A DNA stretch of 13,839 nt from BTQM01 sp036985875 (GCA_036985875.1 BTQM01000019.1:1-13839), one strand, 5' to 3'. Positions 1 through 6,940 are shown, counted from the first letter of the stretch. Numbers and translations: made by a program. The notes: a model not told the origin generated them from the letters alone.

Positions 1-381
1 CAGCGTACGAAGCGCATTGACGGAGAGAGAGTCTCTGACCTTCAAAACATCCAGTGGCAAATCGTCAATTACTGGCAGAAAAAAGAAATGTTACCAACGG
101 CGCTTGATGATCTCAAAGATTCTATTTCCGGCTATCGCGCACCAGCTGACCCCAGCACGGATGAGCCATATGTGTATCGTGCCACTGGAGAGCGCTCTTT
201 TGAACTATGTGCCACATTTGATCTTTCAAGTGAAGACACGCGGGTTCGCGGCGAGCGCTTTACAATTCCCGTCAAATCTATTTATAGCGAAACGTGGGAG
301 CATGGTGAAGGAGAGACGTGCTTTGAACGAGAAATAGATTCGGAGCTGTATCCGCCGAGGGAACCAAAAGTAATTCGGTAA
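1..381 (+). CDS. C-terminal part of a CPR membrane protein (DUF5671-type tail), 5' end outside window
   Basis: The frame is open from base 1 and gives 126 residues ending at the TAA at 379-381; the start lies upstream of the window. The visible part begins with a charged stretch followed by VSDLQNIQWQIVNYW, then LPTALDDL, a DP-containing loop, YVYRATGERSFELCATF, WEHGEGETCF and ELYPP. From memory, this order (DLQxIQ, LPxxLxxL, DPxT, YxY, SFELCATF, HGEGxxCF, ELYPP) is typical of the soluble C-terminal region of Parcubacteria proteins whose N-terminal half is a multi-membrane DUF5671 domain. That half would lie upstream, so the fusion itself cannot be confirmed here. The LPxxL...DP...Y layout also resembles pilin-like/type II secretion G folds. 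The biochemical function is unknown. A terminator follows three bases after the stop, so the gene ends its transcription unit. Confidence 0.7.
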   Translation, partial: QRTKRIDGERVSDLQNIQWQIVNYWQKKEMLPTALDDLKDSISGYRAPADPSTDEPYVYRATGERSFELCATFDLSSEDTRVRGERFTIPVKSIYSETWEHGEGETCFEREIDSELYPPREPKVIR

Positions 382-383
382 AC

Positions 384-420
384 AAAAAATCGCCTCGGCA
401 TTGCAGCAGGGCGGTTTTTT
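384..420 (+). terminator. Intrinsic terminator after the DUF5671-type gene
   Basis: The arm AAAAAATCGCC (384-394) pairs with GGCGGTTTTTT (410-420), with one G-U wobble and a 15-base loop. The 3' arm ends in six T residues. It starts three bases after the stop codon at 381. The loop and 3' arm overlap the proposed -35 region of the leuS promoter. Confidence 0.75.
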
Positions 421-428
421 GTTAGAAT
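401..428 (+). promoter_or_regulatory. Candidate leuS promoter
   Basis: TTGCAG (401-406) is followed, after a 16-base spacer, by TAGAAT (423-428), with an upstream TG at 420-421 that makes it an extended -10 box. Transcription would start near 435 and leave a leader of about 17 bases before the leuS ATG at 452. No Shine-Dalgarno sequence is visible in that leader. The -35 is weak and the call rests mainly on the extended -10. Confidence 0.4.
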
Positions 429-451
429 GAAAAATATCACACTCAATATAT

Positions 452-2878
452 ATGAAGAAGTATGATCATAAAAGAATAGAGTCAAAGTGGCAGAAAGAAT
501 GGGAAGACAGTGGCCTCAATAAAACAAAGGGGGCTTCCCTAAAACCCAAATGCTATGTTCTTGACATGTTCCCGTACCCTTCCGGCGAAGGGCTTCATGT
601 TGGGCACCCGAAGGGGTATATCGCAACTGATATTTATTCTCGCTACAAGAGGATGCGCGGATACAACATTCTTCATCCGATGGGGTGGGACGCTTTCGGT
701 CTTCCGGCAGAGAACTTCGCCATAAAAAACAAAGTGCATCCGCGCATCGCGGTAGAGAAGAATATCGCACGGTTCAAAGACCAGCTTTCAAAGATTGGTT
801 TCAACTACGATTGGGAGCGGGAGATCAATACCACCGATCCAGAATATTACAAATGGACGCAGTGGATCTTTCTGCAGATGTGGAAACACGGACTTGCGTA
901 TCAGTCTTTTGAGCCGATCAACTGGTGCCCGTCGTGTCTTACCGGACTTGCCAATGAAGATCTTGAGGATGACAGATGTGATCGGTGCGGGAGCGCTGTG
1001 GAGCAAAAGCCAATGCGGCAGTGGATGCTTAAGATCACTGACTACGCGGAGCGCCTCCTTGAAAATCTTGAGGACCTTGATTGGCCCGAGTCTATTAAAG
1101 AATCCCAGCGAAACTGGATAGGGAAGAGCGAAGGGGCTGAAATTGATTTTCAGCTTAAGGAGAGTGAAGCAAAGATAAGCGTGTTCACAACGCGTCCCGA
1201 TACACTTTTTGGAGCAACATATATGGTGCTTGCGCCCGAGCACGAGCTGGTGGACGAACTTAAAGAACAGATTGAGAATTGGGATGAGGTATTCCAGTAT
1301 ACTGGAATAGTTAAAAATAAATCTGATATTGAACGAACTGCAGAGGGAAAAAACAAAACGGGAGTTGAGCTGAAAGGTGTGAAAGCAATCAACCCTGCCA
1401 CGAAAGAGGAGATCCCCCTATTCATCGCCGACTACGTGCTTGCACATTACGGCACAGGCGCGATCATGGCCGTGCCTGCATCAGATTCTCGAGATTTTGG
1501 ATTTGCGAGGGAATTTGACCTGCCCATTATTGAGGTTATTGTAGGAGGTGATATTAAAAAGGAAGCATTTGTCGGCGCGGGGAAGTTGATAAATTCCGGT
1601 AAGTTTGACGGCATGGACAGCGAGGAGGCAAAGCAGAAAATCACTGAATTTGTCGGCGGGAAAATGACCACCACATACAAACTGCGCGATTGGGTATTCT
1701 CGCGTCAGAGGTACTGGGGGGAACCGATACCCATTATTCACTGCGAAAAATGCGGGATTGTGCCGGTGCCTGAGAGCGATCTGCCGGTTACACTTCCGGA
1801 AGTTGAGAGCTATGAACCGACAGGAACGGGGGAGTCGCCACTTGCCGCTATTTCGGAATGGGTGAACGTCAAATGCCCGAAATGCGGCGGGCCAGCCAAG
1901 CGCGAGACCAACACCATGCCCCAGTGGGCAGGGTCGTCTTGGTACTATCTTCGCTACATTGACCCGAAAAATGACAAAGCTCTTGTTGATAAGGAAAAAG
2001 AGAAATACTGGTCTCCCGTTGACATGTATGTGGGAGGTGCGGAGCATGCGACACGGCATCTTATCTACGCGCGGTTCTGGCACAAGTTCCTTTATGATAT
2101 AGGCACGGTGAATTACAAAGAGCCTTTTGAGCATCTCCAGAGTGTTGGGCTTATTCTTGCGCAGGACGGTAGGAAGATGAGCAAGCGTTATGGTAACGTG
2201 GTGAACCCCGACGAAGCGGTGGAACGCTTCGGCGCCGACGCGTTGCGTGTATATGAGATGTTCATGGGCCCGTTTGACCAGTCGACCGTATGGAGCACGG
2301 ACAACATGGTGGGGTCGTACAGGTTTTTAGAGAAGGTATGGTTGCTCATATCAAAAATTTCCGCCAGAGGCGGAACTCCGCCGGAGGACGGACAGGCTGC
2401 CTCTGGCGGAAAAAATAAAAAAATAGAATTGCTTACGCATAAAACCATAAAGAAAGTGGGTGAGGATATTGAATCATTCGATTTTAATACAGCGATTTCT
2501 TCAATGATGGTTCTGGTGAACGGAATGGGAAAGGAAGAGATTGCAGAAGATCAATTTGAAATATTACTGAAACTCCTCGCGCCCTTTGCCCCACATATTG
2601 CAGAGGAACTCTGGCACGAACTTGGCAACAAGGACTCCATCCACCTTGAGCCGTGGCCAAAATACGATGCAGAAAAAATAAAAGAAGACACCGTGACGAT
2701 CGCCGTGCAAGTTAATGGCAGGACACGCGGTACGTTTGAGGTTGCCGCAGGTGCGAGTGAGGACGAGGTGAAAAACCAAGCGCTTTCCCAAGAGAATGTG
2801 AAAAAGTGGAGGGAGGGCAAAGAGACGAAAAAAATCATCTATATAAAAGGGAGATTGGTAAACATCGTTGTTTCGTAA
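452..2878 (+). CDS. leuS: Leucyl-tRNA synthetase
   Basis: A class Ia aminoacyl-tRNA synthetase that charges tRNA-Leu in the cytoplasm. The 808-residue product contains the HIGH-type signature HVGH at 49-52 and KMSKR at 575-579, so both ATP-binding signatures are present. The first zinc-type cysteines are C159/C162/C176/C179 and a second set is C431/C434/C475/C478. The CP1 editing domain has the threonine-rich TTRPDTLFG (246-254) and GTGAIMAVPASDSRD (334-348), with the amino-group-binding Asp at 345; the usual PAHDERD/PGHDQRD reads PASDSRD here. A C-terminal VQVNGRTRG domain is intact. Length is slightly below the roughly 860 residues of E. coli LeuRS. An in-frame palindromic insert encodes about residues 636-656 (separate entry). 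The ATG at 452 has no visible SD sequence. No clear terminator follows the stop. Confidence 0.97.
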   Translation: MKKYDHKRIESKWQKEWEDSGLNKTKGASLKPKCYVLDMFPYPSGEGLHVGHPKGYIATDIYSRYKRMRGYNILHPMGWDAFGLPAENFAIKNKVHPRIAVEKNIARFKDQLSKIGFNYDWEREINTTDPEYYKWTQWIFLQMWKHGLAYQSFEPINWCPSCLTGLANEDLEDDRCDRCGSAVEQKPMRQWMLKITDYAERLLENLEDLDWPESIKESQRNWIGKSEGAEIDFQLKESEAKISVFTTRPDTLFGATYMVLAPEHELVDELKEQIENWDEVFQYTGIVKNKSDIERTAEGKNKTGVELKGVKAINPATKEEIPLFIADYVLAHYGTGAIMAVPASDSRDFGFAREFDLPIIEVIVGGDIKKEAFVGAGKLINSGKFDGMDSEEAKQKITEFVGGKMTTTYKLRDWVFSRQRYWGEPIPIIHCEKCGIVPVPESDLPVTLPEVESYEPTGTGESPLAAISEWVNVKCPKCGGPAKRETNTMPQWAGSSWYYLRYIDPKNDKALVDKEKEKYWSPVDMYVGGAEHATRHLIYARFWHKFLYDIGTVNYKEPFEHLQSVGLILAQDGRKMSKRYGNVVNPDEAVERFGADALRVYEMFMGPFDQSTVWSTDNMVGSYRFLEKVWLLISKISARGGTPPEDGQAASGGKNKKIELLTHKTIKKVGEDIESFDFNTAISSMMVLVNGMGKEEIAEDQFEILLKLLAPFAPHIAEELWHELGNKDSIHLEPWPKYDAEKIKEDTVTIAVQVNGRTRGTFEVAAGASEDEVKNQALSQENVKKWREGKETKKIIYIKGRLVNIVVS
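2358..2412 (+). repeat. Nested GC-rich palindromic element inserted in frame in leuS
   Basis: Perfect 14-bp arms TTTCCGCCAGAGGC (2358-2371) and GCCTCTGGCGGAAA (2399-2412) enclose the element. The left arm is part of an inner hairpin, TTCCGCC-AGA-GGCGGAA (2359-2375), and a smaller one, CTCC-GCC-GGAG, lies at 2376-2386. It is read through in the leuS frame as roughly ISARGGTPPEDGQAASGG, a Gly/Pro/Ala/Ser-rich stretch. It lies in the variable linker between the RFLEKVW helix and the HKTIKKVGEDIE helix, outside both catalytic signatures. The surrounding leuS sequence is AT-richer. Similar CCGCC...GGCGG palindromes recur in CPR genomes as far as I recall; that was not tested here. Confidence 0.75.
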
Positions 2879-2935
2879 TAGGCGCCACATCTCGTGCTTC
2901 TAGATAGTCCCGATTCGCCAGATCATTGTATGGGG

Positions 2936-2964
2936 TTGACTCCTGAACCATTTAATGATAGAAC
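2936..2964 (+). promoter_or_regulatory. Candidate promoter of the sigma-4/HARE gene
   Basis: TTGACT (2936-2941) is separated by 17 bases from TAGAAC (2959-2964). This gives five of six matches at -35 and four of six at -10. It would leave a leader of about 40 bases before the ATG at 3012. An alternative -10, TTAAAT (2996-3001), would give a near-leaderless transcript but has no -35. I cannot choose between them from sequence alone. Confidence 0.3.
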
Positions 2965-2984
2965 TGACATTAAGAATACAGTTC
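2961..2984. promoter_or_regulatory. Inverted repeat, possible operator
   Basis: GAACTG (2961-2966) and CAGTTC (2979-2984) form a perfect 6-bp inverted repeat with a 12-base spacer. It overlaps the candidate -10 box and expected start site of the sigma-4/HARE gene. Dyad position and spacing would suit a dimeric regulator, but a 6-bp dyad can also arise by chance. Confidence 0.25.
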
Positions 2985-3011
2985 AGTTTTATCAGTTAAA
3001 TTTTCACACAC

Positions 3012-4040
3012 ATGGTGGCTATTTCATTTAAACCTACACAAACAGCCAAAAAGCTGCTTTCTGTCCTTCGCGAGCGCGATAGGGACGTTTTGACAAGAAG
3101 ATACGGACTAGGTCCTGATGTCGAAAAGATGACCCTCGAAGCCATAGGGGAGGTATACGGCATTACGCGGGAGAGAGTAAGGCAGGTAGAAAATTTTGCT
3201 CTGGGTTCTATAAAAAAATCAGAGATATTCAGTAAGGAGCAAGTGGCTCTTGAAGATTTAAGGGTGCTGATATCCTCTCTCGGCGGCGTTGTTGGCGAGA
3301 GAGACTTATTGGAATACATTTCCAAGAATGAGGATGTTCAGAATAATGTTACATTTCTTATGGTATTGGGGGATTCTTTTAGTAAGAAAAAGGAGTGCAA
3401 GCATTTTAAGCATCGCTGGGTTGTCGACGAAGAGATCTCACAAACCGTGGAGGAATCCCTGAAGGCGCTGTATGAAAATCTCTCCGACGACGATCTTATT
3501 TCTGAAGGGGAGATGATCGCTTCTTTCTTGGATCACCTCAAGGATATTTCTGAAAAATATAAGAACGAAGAGATATTGAAAAGGTGGCTTGCTCTCTCAA
3601 AGACAGTGGCCAAAAATCCTCTTGATGAATGGGGCATTGCAACCTCTCCGAACATAAACGCGAGGGGGATAAGGGACTATGCCTTTCTTGTTATCAGAGA
3701 TCACGGTTCCCCGATGCATTTCACGGAAGTTTCAAAAGCCGTTTCTTCTCTTTTTAAAAAGAAAGCTCATATTGCGACATGCCACAACGAACTTATAAAA
3801 GACAAACGTTTTGTTCTGGTAGGAAGAGGGCTCTATGCGTTGTCTGAATGGGGATATGAGGGCGGAGTTGTAAAAGATGTGATAAGGAAAATAATTGAGA
3901 AAGTGGGACCCATGACAAAAGATGAAATTATAGAAAAGGTTCTGAAAGAAAGGTATGTGAAAGCGAATACTGTTGTTGTGAACTTGCAAGACATTGATCG
4001 TTTCAAGAAAGACGAGGCGGGGCGATACAGCTTGCGTTAA
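3012..4040 (+). CDS. Sigma-70 region 4 / HARE-HTH fusion, putative transcription regulator
   Basis: A 342-residue putative DNA-binding protein. Residues 13-60 match sigma-70 region 4: LRERDRDVLTRRYGLG, then the helix-turn-helix TLEAIGEVYGITRERVRQVE at 41-60, the part that reads the -35 element in true sigma factors. There is no region 2, so it cannot melt a -10 box as a normal sigma factor does. Residues about 61-215 are a charged, mainly helical linker I do not recognise. Residues about 218-281 (RGIRDYAFLVIRDHGSPMHF ... GRGLYALSEWG) match the HARE-HTH winged helix known from RNA polymerase delta (RpoE) and restriction enzymes. A second similar unit follows at about 286-342 (GPMTKDEII ... AGRYSLR). 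It may bind RNA polymerase and/or -35 DNA to modulate initiation. The ATG at 3012 lacks an SD. The gene stands alone between leuS and a structured non-coding region. Domain calls are firm; the role is inferred. Confidence 0.85.
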   Translation: MVAISFKPTQTAKKLLSVLRERDRDVLTRRYGLGPDVEKMTLEAIGEVYGITRERVRQVENFALGSIKKSEIFSKEQVALEDLRVLISSLGGVVGERDLLEYISKNEDVQNNVTFLMVLGDSFSKKKECKHFKHRWVVDEEISQTVEESLKALYENLSDDDLISEGEMIASFLDHLKDISEKYKNEEILKRWLALSKTVAKNPLDEWGIATSPNINARGIRDYAFLVIRDHGSPMHFTEVSKAVSSLFKKKAHIATCHNELIKDKRFVLVGRGLYALSEWGYEGGVVKDVIRKIIEKVGPMTKDEIIEKVLKERYVKANTVVVNLQDIDRFKKDEAGRYSLR

Positions 4041-4070
4041 TTGTGCCAATACGCTGACGGACCCCATAAT

Positions 4071-4076
4071 TATAAT
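4071..4076 (+). promoter_or_regulatory. Perfect -10 box TATAAT upstream of the hairpin
   Basis: A consensus TATAAT lies 30 bases after the stop of the sigma-4/HARE gene. No -35 is seen at the usual distance and there is no TG extension. If used, transcription would start near 4083, so the RNA would begin almost directly with the 14-bp hairpin at 4089-4123. Confidence 0.3.
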
Positions 4077-4088
4077 ATTGCATGCTTG

Positions 4089-4141
4089 GGAGAACGCGCA
4101 GCTTTCTATGCTGCGCGTTCTCCGTACTACACTCGCGCAGC
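4089..4141 (+). repeat. Strong hairpin with a competing third arm
   Basis: GGAGAACGCGCAGC (4089-4102) and GCTGCGCGTTCTCC (4110-4123) form a perfect 14-bp stem with the 7-base loop TTTCTAT. The core CGCGCAGC of the left arm (4095-4102) recurs at 4134-4141. The right arm could therefore pair instead with the downstream copy: 9 bp, TGCTGCGCG 4109-4117 with CGCGCAGCA 4134-4142. The two structures exclude each other. No run of T follows either. Confidence 0.6.
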
Positions 4142-4150
4142 AGAGCATTT

Positions 4151-4159
4151 TGGTATATC
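4151..4159 (+). promoter_or_regulatory. Candidate extended -10 promoter of the DUF8128-like gene
   Basis: TGG followed by TATATC (4154-4159) resembles the TGGTATAAT promoter of the ATPase gene at 8139-8147. No good -35 is present. The expected start near 4166 would leave a leader of about 107 bases before the ATG at 4273. Confidence 0.3.
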
Positions 4160-4272
4160 ATAGTAATACGAAACAGGTTCACAATCGCAGGTTTAGTAAA
4201 TGTTACAGGCCATGCTTCTCAAGGTGAGGAGTGCGCGGGAGCTTGCCCACATAGTATCCGAGAGATGGGATT

Positions 4273-5526
4273 ATGTGTTTCGCATATGATGTCGCTATGT
4301 TTTTAGATTTTTCAGAGCTATTTAGAGATGTGGAATCGGCGTGGGGCTCAATCTTTGCCGTAGCGCAATATTGGGCACCGTTCGTCTTAGGAGGTGTTTT
4401 TTGGAGTCTCTGGCTTCGCTACGTTCGCACTAAATGGATATCAAATATAAAATGGGTAATGCTTGAGGTTAAGTTACCGAAAGATATTTATAAGTCTCCG
4501 CTAGCAATGGAGGTGGTGCTCAACTCATTGTATCAAACTCAAAGAGGGCAATGGTTCGAATGGTATCTTATGGGAAGAGTAAAGAATTGGTTTTCACTAG
4601 AACTCGTTTCCATTGAAGGTAGAGTGCATTTTTTCATACGCACAAATGTTATTTACAAAAACATTATTGAAGCTCAAATTTATGCACAATACTCTACTGC
4701 TGAAATATATGAAGTTCCGGACTATACGAAATATGTAGACTACAAAGGCAAAGAAGGGGAATGGTCTTTGTGGGGGCTGGAATATAAACTTACGAAAAAT
4801 GATGCCTATCCCATAAAAACCTACGTTGATTATGGGTTGGACAAGGAAGGTATAAAAGAGGAATATAAAACTGATCCCATAACGTCTCTACTTGAATTTT
4901 TAGGGTCAGCGGGTAAAGATGAACAACTGTGGATCCAGATATTGGTTCAGCCGACCGGTAAAAGGTTTAAGAAACCTGGGAAATGGTGGGGGAAGAGGGA
5001 CTGGAAAGATGAAGGACACGATCTTGTCAATGGCATTATAGGAAAGGCGCAAAAAAGGGGAGGAAGCGATGCCGGAGCCAGTTTCGTCACCCTTACGAAA
5101 GGTGAACAAAACACGATTTCGGCGATTGAGCGCAGTGTATCAAAGCTCGGGTTTGATTGCGGTATTCGAGGTATGTATCTGTTTAAAGGTAATACGTTTA
5201 ATGTCGCGAACATCTTTTCTCTTTTGGGAGCGTTTCGGCAGTACGGATCAAACGATCTTAACGGATTTAGGACTGCAAGTGCAACCAGTTTTATCTATCC
5301 GTGGCAGGATTTTAAAGATATACGCGCAGTGCAGCTCAGGAAAAAAATGTTTAGTGCGTACAAGAGGCGGTCGTATTTTTATGCTCCACACAAACGAAAG
5401 CCATTCGTGCTGAACGTGGAAGAGCTGGCAACCATTTATCACTTTCCTGGTGGCGTTGCGGAAACTCCGACATTTGGAAGAATTGGATCCAGAAAGGCTG
5501 AACCACCTCCTGATCTGCCGACCTAG
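4273..5526 (+). CDS. DUF8128-like conserved CPR membrane protein
   Basis: The product has 417 residues. One hydrophobic, probably membrane-spanning segment lies at about 27-51 (AQYWAPFVLGGVFWSLW) and is followed by basic residues, so the rest is probably cytoplasmic. The soluble part starts with WVMLEVKLPKDIYKSPLAME (62-80) and continues with FSLELVSIEG, KNIIEAQIYAQYSTAEI and, near the C terminus, FVLNVEELATIYHFPGG and AEPPPDLPT. From memory, these blocks are typical of a conserved CPR family (DUF8128), often encoded near type IV secretion-like ATPase genes. I see no Walker motifs here, so it is not the ATPase itself, and no such ATPase gene lies in this window. The ATG at 4273 has a poor GAGAG upstream; the in-frame ATG at 4297 (MFLDFSELF) is a real alternative. 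It ends 29 bases before mltG, suggesting co-transcription. Function unknown. Confidence 0.75.
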   Translation: MCFAYDVAMFLDFSELFRDVESAWGSIFAVAQYWAPFVLGGVFWSLWLRYVRTKWISNIKWVMLEVKLPKDIYKSPLAMEVVLNSLYQTQRGQWFEWYLMGRVKNWFSLELVSIEGRVHFFIRTNVIYKNIIEAQIYAQYSTAEIYEVPDYTKYVDYKGKEGEWSLWGLEYKLTKNDAYPIKTYVDYGLDKEGIKEEYKTDPITSLLEFLGSAGKDEQLWIQILVQPTGKRFKKPGKWWGKRDWKDEGHDLVNGIIGKAQKRGGSDAGASFVTLTKGEQNTISAIERSVSKLGFDCGIRGMYLFKGNTFNVANIFSLLGAFRQYGSNDLNGFRTASATSFIYPWQDFKDIRAVQLRKKMFSAYKRRSYFYAPHKRKPFVLNVEELATIYHFPGGVAETPTFGRIGSRKAEPPPDLPT

Positions 5527-5555
5527 GACAGTGTTTTTGAGAATGCAGTAGTGTG

Positions 5556-6581
5556 ATGAAACATGACGTAATAGACAAATTAAGGTCTTTACGGCGAAGC
5601 GTAGCGAATACGCTCCTTTCAGGCGCACAAAATGTTCGCGCTCATGCTCTGATGTGGGTTCTGATCTTGCTCCTTACTTCTTTTCTTTTGTCGTACAATC
5701 TCTCGCTGAAAGCTCCCAAAGATTTTCCGGTTGGTGAGATCGTTGTCGTGGAAGAGGGAACCACGCTCTCCAGCATATCAAAGGGTCTAAAGAGCGCGTC
5801 TGTAATACGATCCCGCTTTCTGTTTGAATCTTTTGTGGTGCTTTTTGCAGGTGACGGAGGTGCCATTGCGGGGGAATATTTTTTGAAGAAACCCATGTCT
5901 TCTTTCGGTGTGGCGAGAAGGATCGCGGGAGGGCAGTATGGCTTGGCGCCCGTTTCGATCACCATTCCGGAAGGGTCCACGGTGCGTGACATCGCGGAAT
6001 TGTTTGCGGTAAAATTTCCTGAATTTGAAGAGGAAGAATTTTTAAGTATCACGCGGAGAAAAGAAGGATACCTTTTTCCAGATACATACTTATTTTTGCC
6101 GAATGTTCATGCAGATCAGGTAGTGCGGGAAATGGAAGAAAATTTCAGAGAAAGAATAGGAGTAATAGAAAAAGAGATCCTTGATTTCGGAAAGCCGCTT
6201 GAGGATATTGTCACAATGGCATCTCTTTTAGAAAAAGAGGCACGTACAATGGACAGCAGAAGGCTCATCTCAGGCATACTGTGGAAGCGAATTGAGATAG
6301 GGATGCCGCTTCAGGTGGACGCCGTGTTTCCTTATATATTGGGCAAAAATACATACCAACTGACGCGGGAGGACTTGAATGTTGATTCGCCATATAATAC
6401 CTACAGATACAAAGGGCTTCCCGCGGGACCCATCGCCAACCCCGGCATGGATTCAATCAGAGCCGCTCTTGCCCCCGAGGAATCTCCCTATCTTTTCTAC
6501 CTTTCAGATCGCAGCGGAAACATGTATTACAGTGCGGACTTTGAGGGACACAAGAAGAACAAGAGATTATATCTTAATTAA
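5556..6581 (+). CDS. mltG: Endolytic murein transglycosylase MltG (YceG-like)
   Basis: A membrane-anchored lytic transglycosylase that cleaves nascent peptidoglycan strands and helps end glycan synthesis. From the ATG at 5556 it has 341 residues; a GTG immediately before it (5553) would add one. A single N-terminal membrane helix lies at about 32-48 (MWVLILLLTSFLLSY), with the catalytic part outside the cell membrane. A LysM-like region (TTLSSISKGLKSASVI) is followed by IPEGSTVRDIA, EGYLFPDTY, the catalytic block ASLLEKEA with the family's catalytic Glu at 226, LQVDAVFPY and SPYNTYRYKGLPAGPIANPG. All hallmark motifs are present, and the length agrees with the E. coli protein (about 340). The 29-base gap to the upstream DUF8128-like gene suggests one operon. 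No clear SD is seen and no terminator follows. Confidence 0.95.
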   Translation: MKHDVIDKLRSLRRSVANTLLSGAQNVRAHALMWVLILLLTSFLLSYNLSLKAPKDFPVGEIVVVEEGTTLSSISKGLKSASVIRSRFLFESFVVLFAGDGGAIAGEYFLKKPMSSFGVARRIAGGQYGLAPVSITIPEGSTVRDIAELFAVKFPEFEEEEFLSITRRKEGYLFPDTYLFLPNVHADQVVREMEENFRERIGVIEKEILDFGKPLEDIVTMASLLEKEARTMDSRRLISGILWKRIEIGMPLQVDAVFPYILGKNTYQLTREDLNVDSPYNTYRYKGLPAGPIANPGMDSIRAALAPEESPYLFYLSDRSGNMYYSADFEGHKKNKRLYLN

Positions 6582-6637
6582 ATAAGACTTGCGTAGCCGG
6601 CGCACTTCTTCGTTTATTGAGAGAGCAATAGAGAAAT

Positions 6638-6940
6638 ATGAAATACAACAAATTGGTGAGAGATAACATTCCGGAAATCATTGAGCGGAAAGGCGACACG
6701 CCGACCACTCATGTTGCCGGCGATGAAGAATACTGGAAAAAGATAAAAGAGAAGCTTCAGGAAGAAGTTGATGAATTCATGGAGGACGCAAGCATGGAAG
6801 AATTAGCCGATATTCTGGAAGTCATCGATACGATTTGCGAGTATAGGGGATTTGACAAGAACGAATTGATGGCGATCAAAGAGAAAAAAGCAAAGGAGCG
6901 CGGCGGCTTCAAGAAAAGAATAATTCTTGACGAATCATAA
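6638..6940 (+). CDS. MazG-like nucleoside triphosphate pyrophosphohydrolase (phosphoribosyl-ATP pyrophosphohydrolase-like)
   Basis: A 100-residue all-alpha NTP pyrophosphatase-type protein, expected to hydrolyse a nucleotide triphosphate to the monophosphate and pyrophosphate. It opens with YNKLVRDNIPEII, the signature start of this small subgroup. The metal-binding pattern EExxE is at 42-46 (EEVDE), and ExxD is at 55-58 (ELAD) on the following helix. The C-terminal end is KERGGFKKRIIL, also typical. The natural substrate cannot be told from sequence. It is often annotated by homology to HisE, but no histidine genes are nearby, so a house-cleaning role is more likely. The upstream gap of 56 bases holds only a weak GAGAGAG and no firm promoter. 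It is followed after 63 bases by the HAD gene. Confidence 0.9.
   Translation: MKYNKLVRDNIPEIIERKGDTPTTHVAGDEEYWKKIKEKLQEEVDEFMEDASMEELADILEVIDTICEYRGFDKNELMAIKEKKAKERGGFKKRIILDES

Larger units (their letters stand above)
4041..4272 (+). other. Structured non-coding stretch, possible leader of the DUF8128-like gene
   Basis: These 232 bases hold no convincing long gene. They contain a TATAAT (4071-4076), a strong hairpin (4089-4123), a third copy of one hairpin arm (4134-4141), a second promoter-like extended -10 (4151-4159) and a 29-codon open frame (4200-4289) overlapping the next gene. No U-tract follows the hairpin, so it does not look like an ordinary intrinsic terminator. It could be a long structured 5' UTR or a small RNA gene. 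Confidence 0.35.

Noticed and set aside
1481..2134. A 217-codon open frame on the minus strand inside leuS
   Set aside because: It lies entirely opposite a well-matched LeuRS, has no recognisable motif, and is Arg/Pro/Phe-rich as expected from the complement of a coding sequence.
2881..2920. GGCG ... CGCC pairing after leuS as a terminator
   Set aside because: Only four base pairs around a loop of about 30 bases and no T-run.
4089..4123. The strong hairpin as an intrinsic terminator of the sigma-4/HARE gene
   Set aside because: No T-run follows on either strand; a consensus -10 box lies between the stop codon and the hairpin, which suits a leader better.
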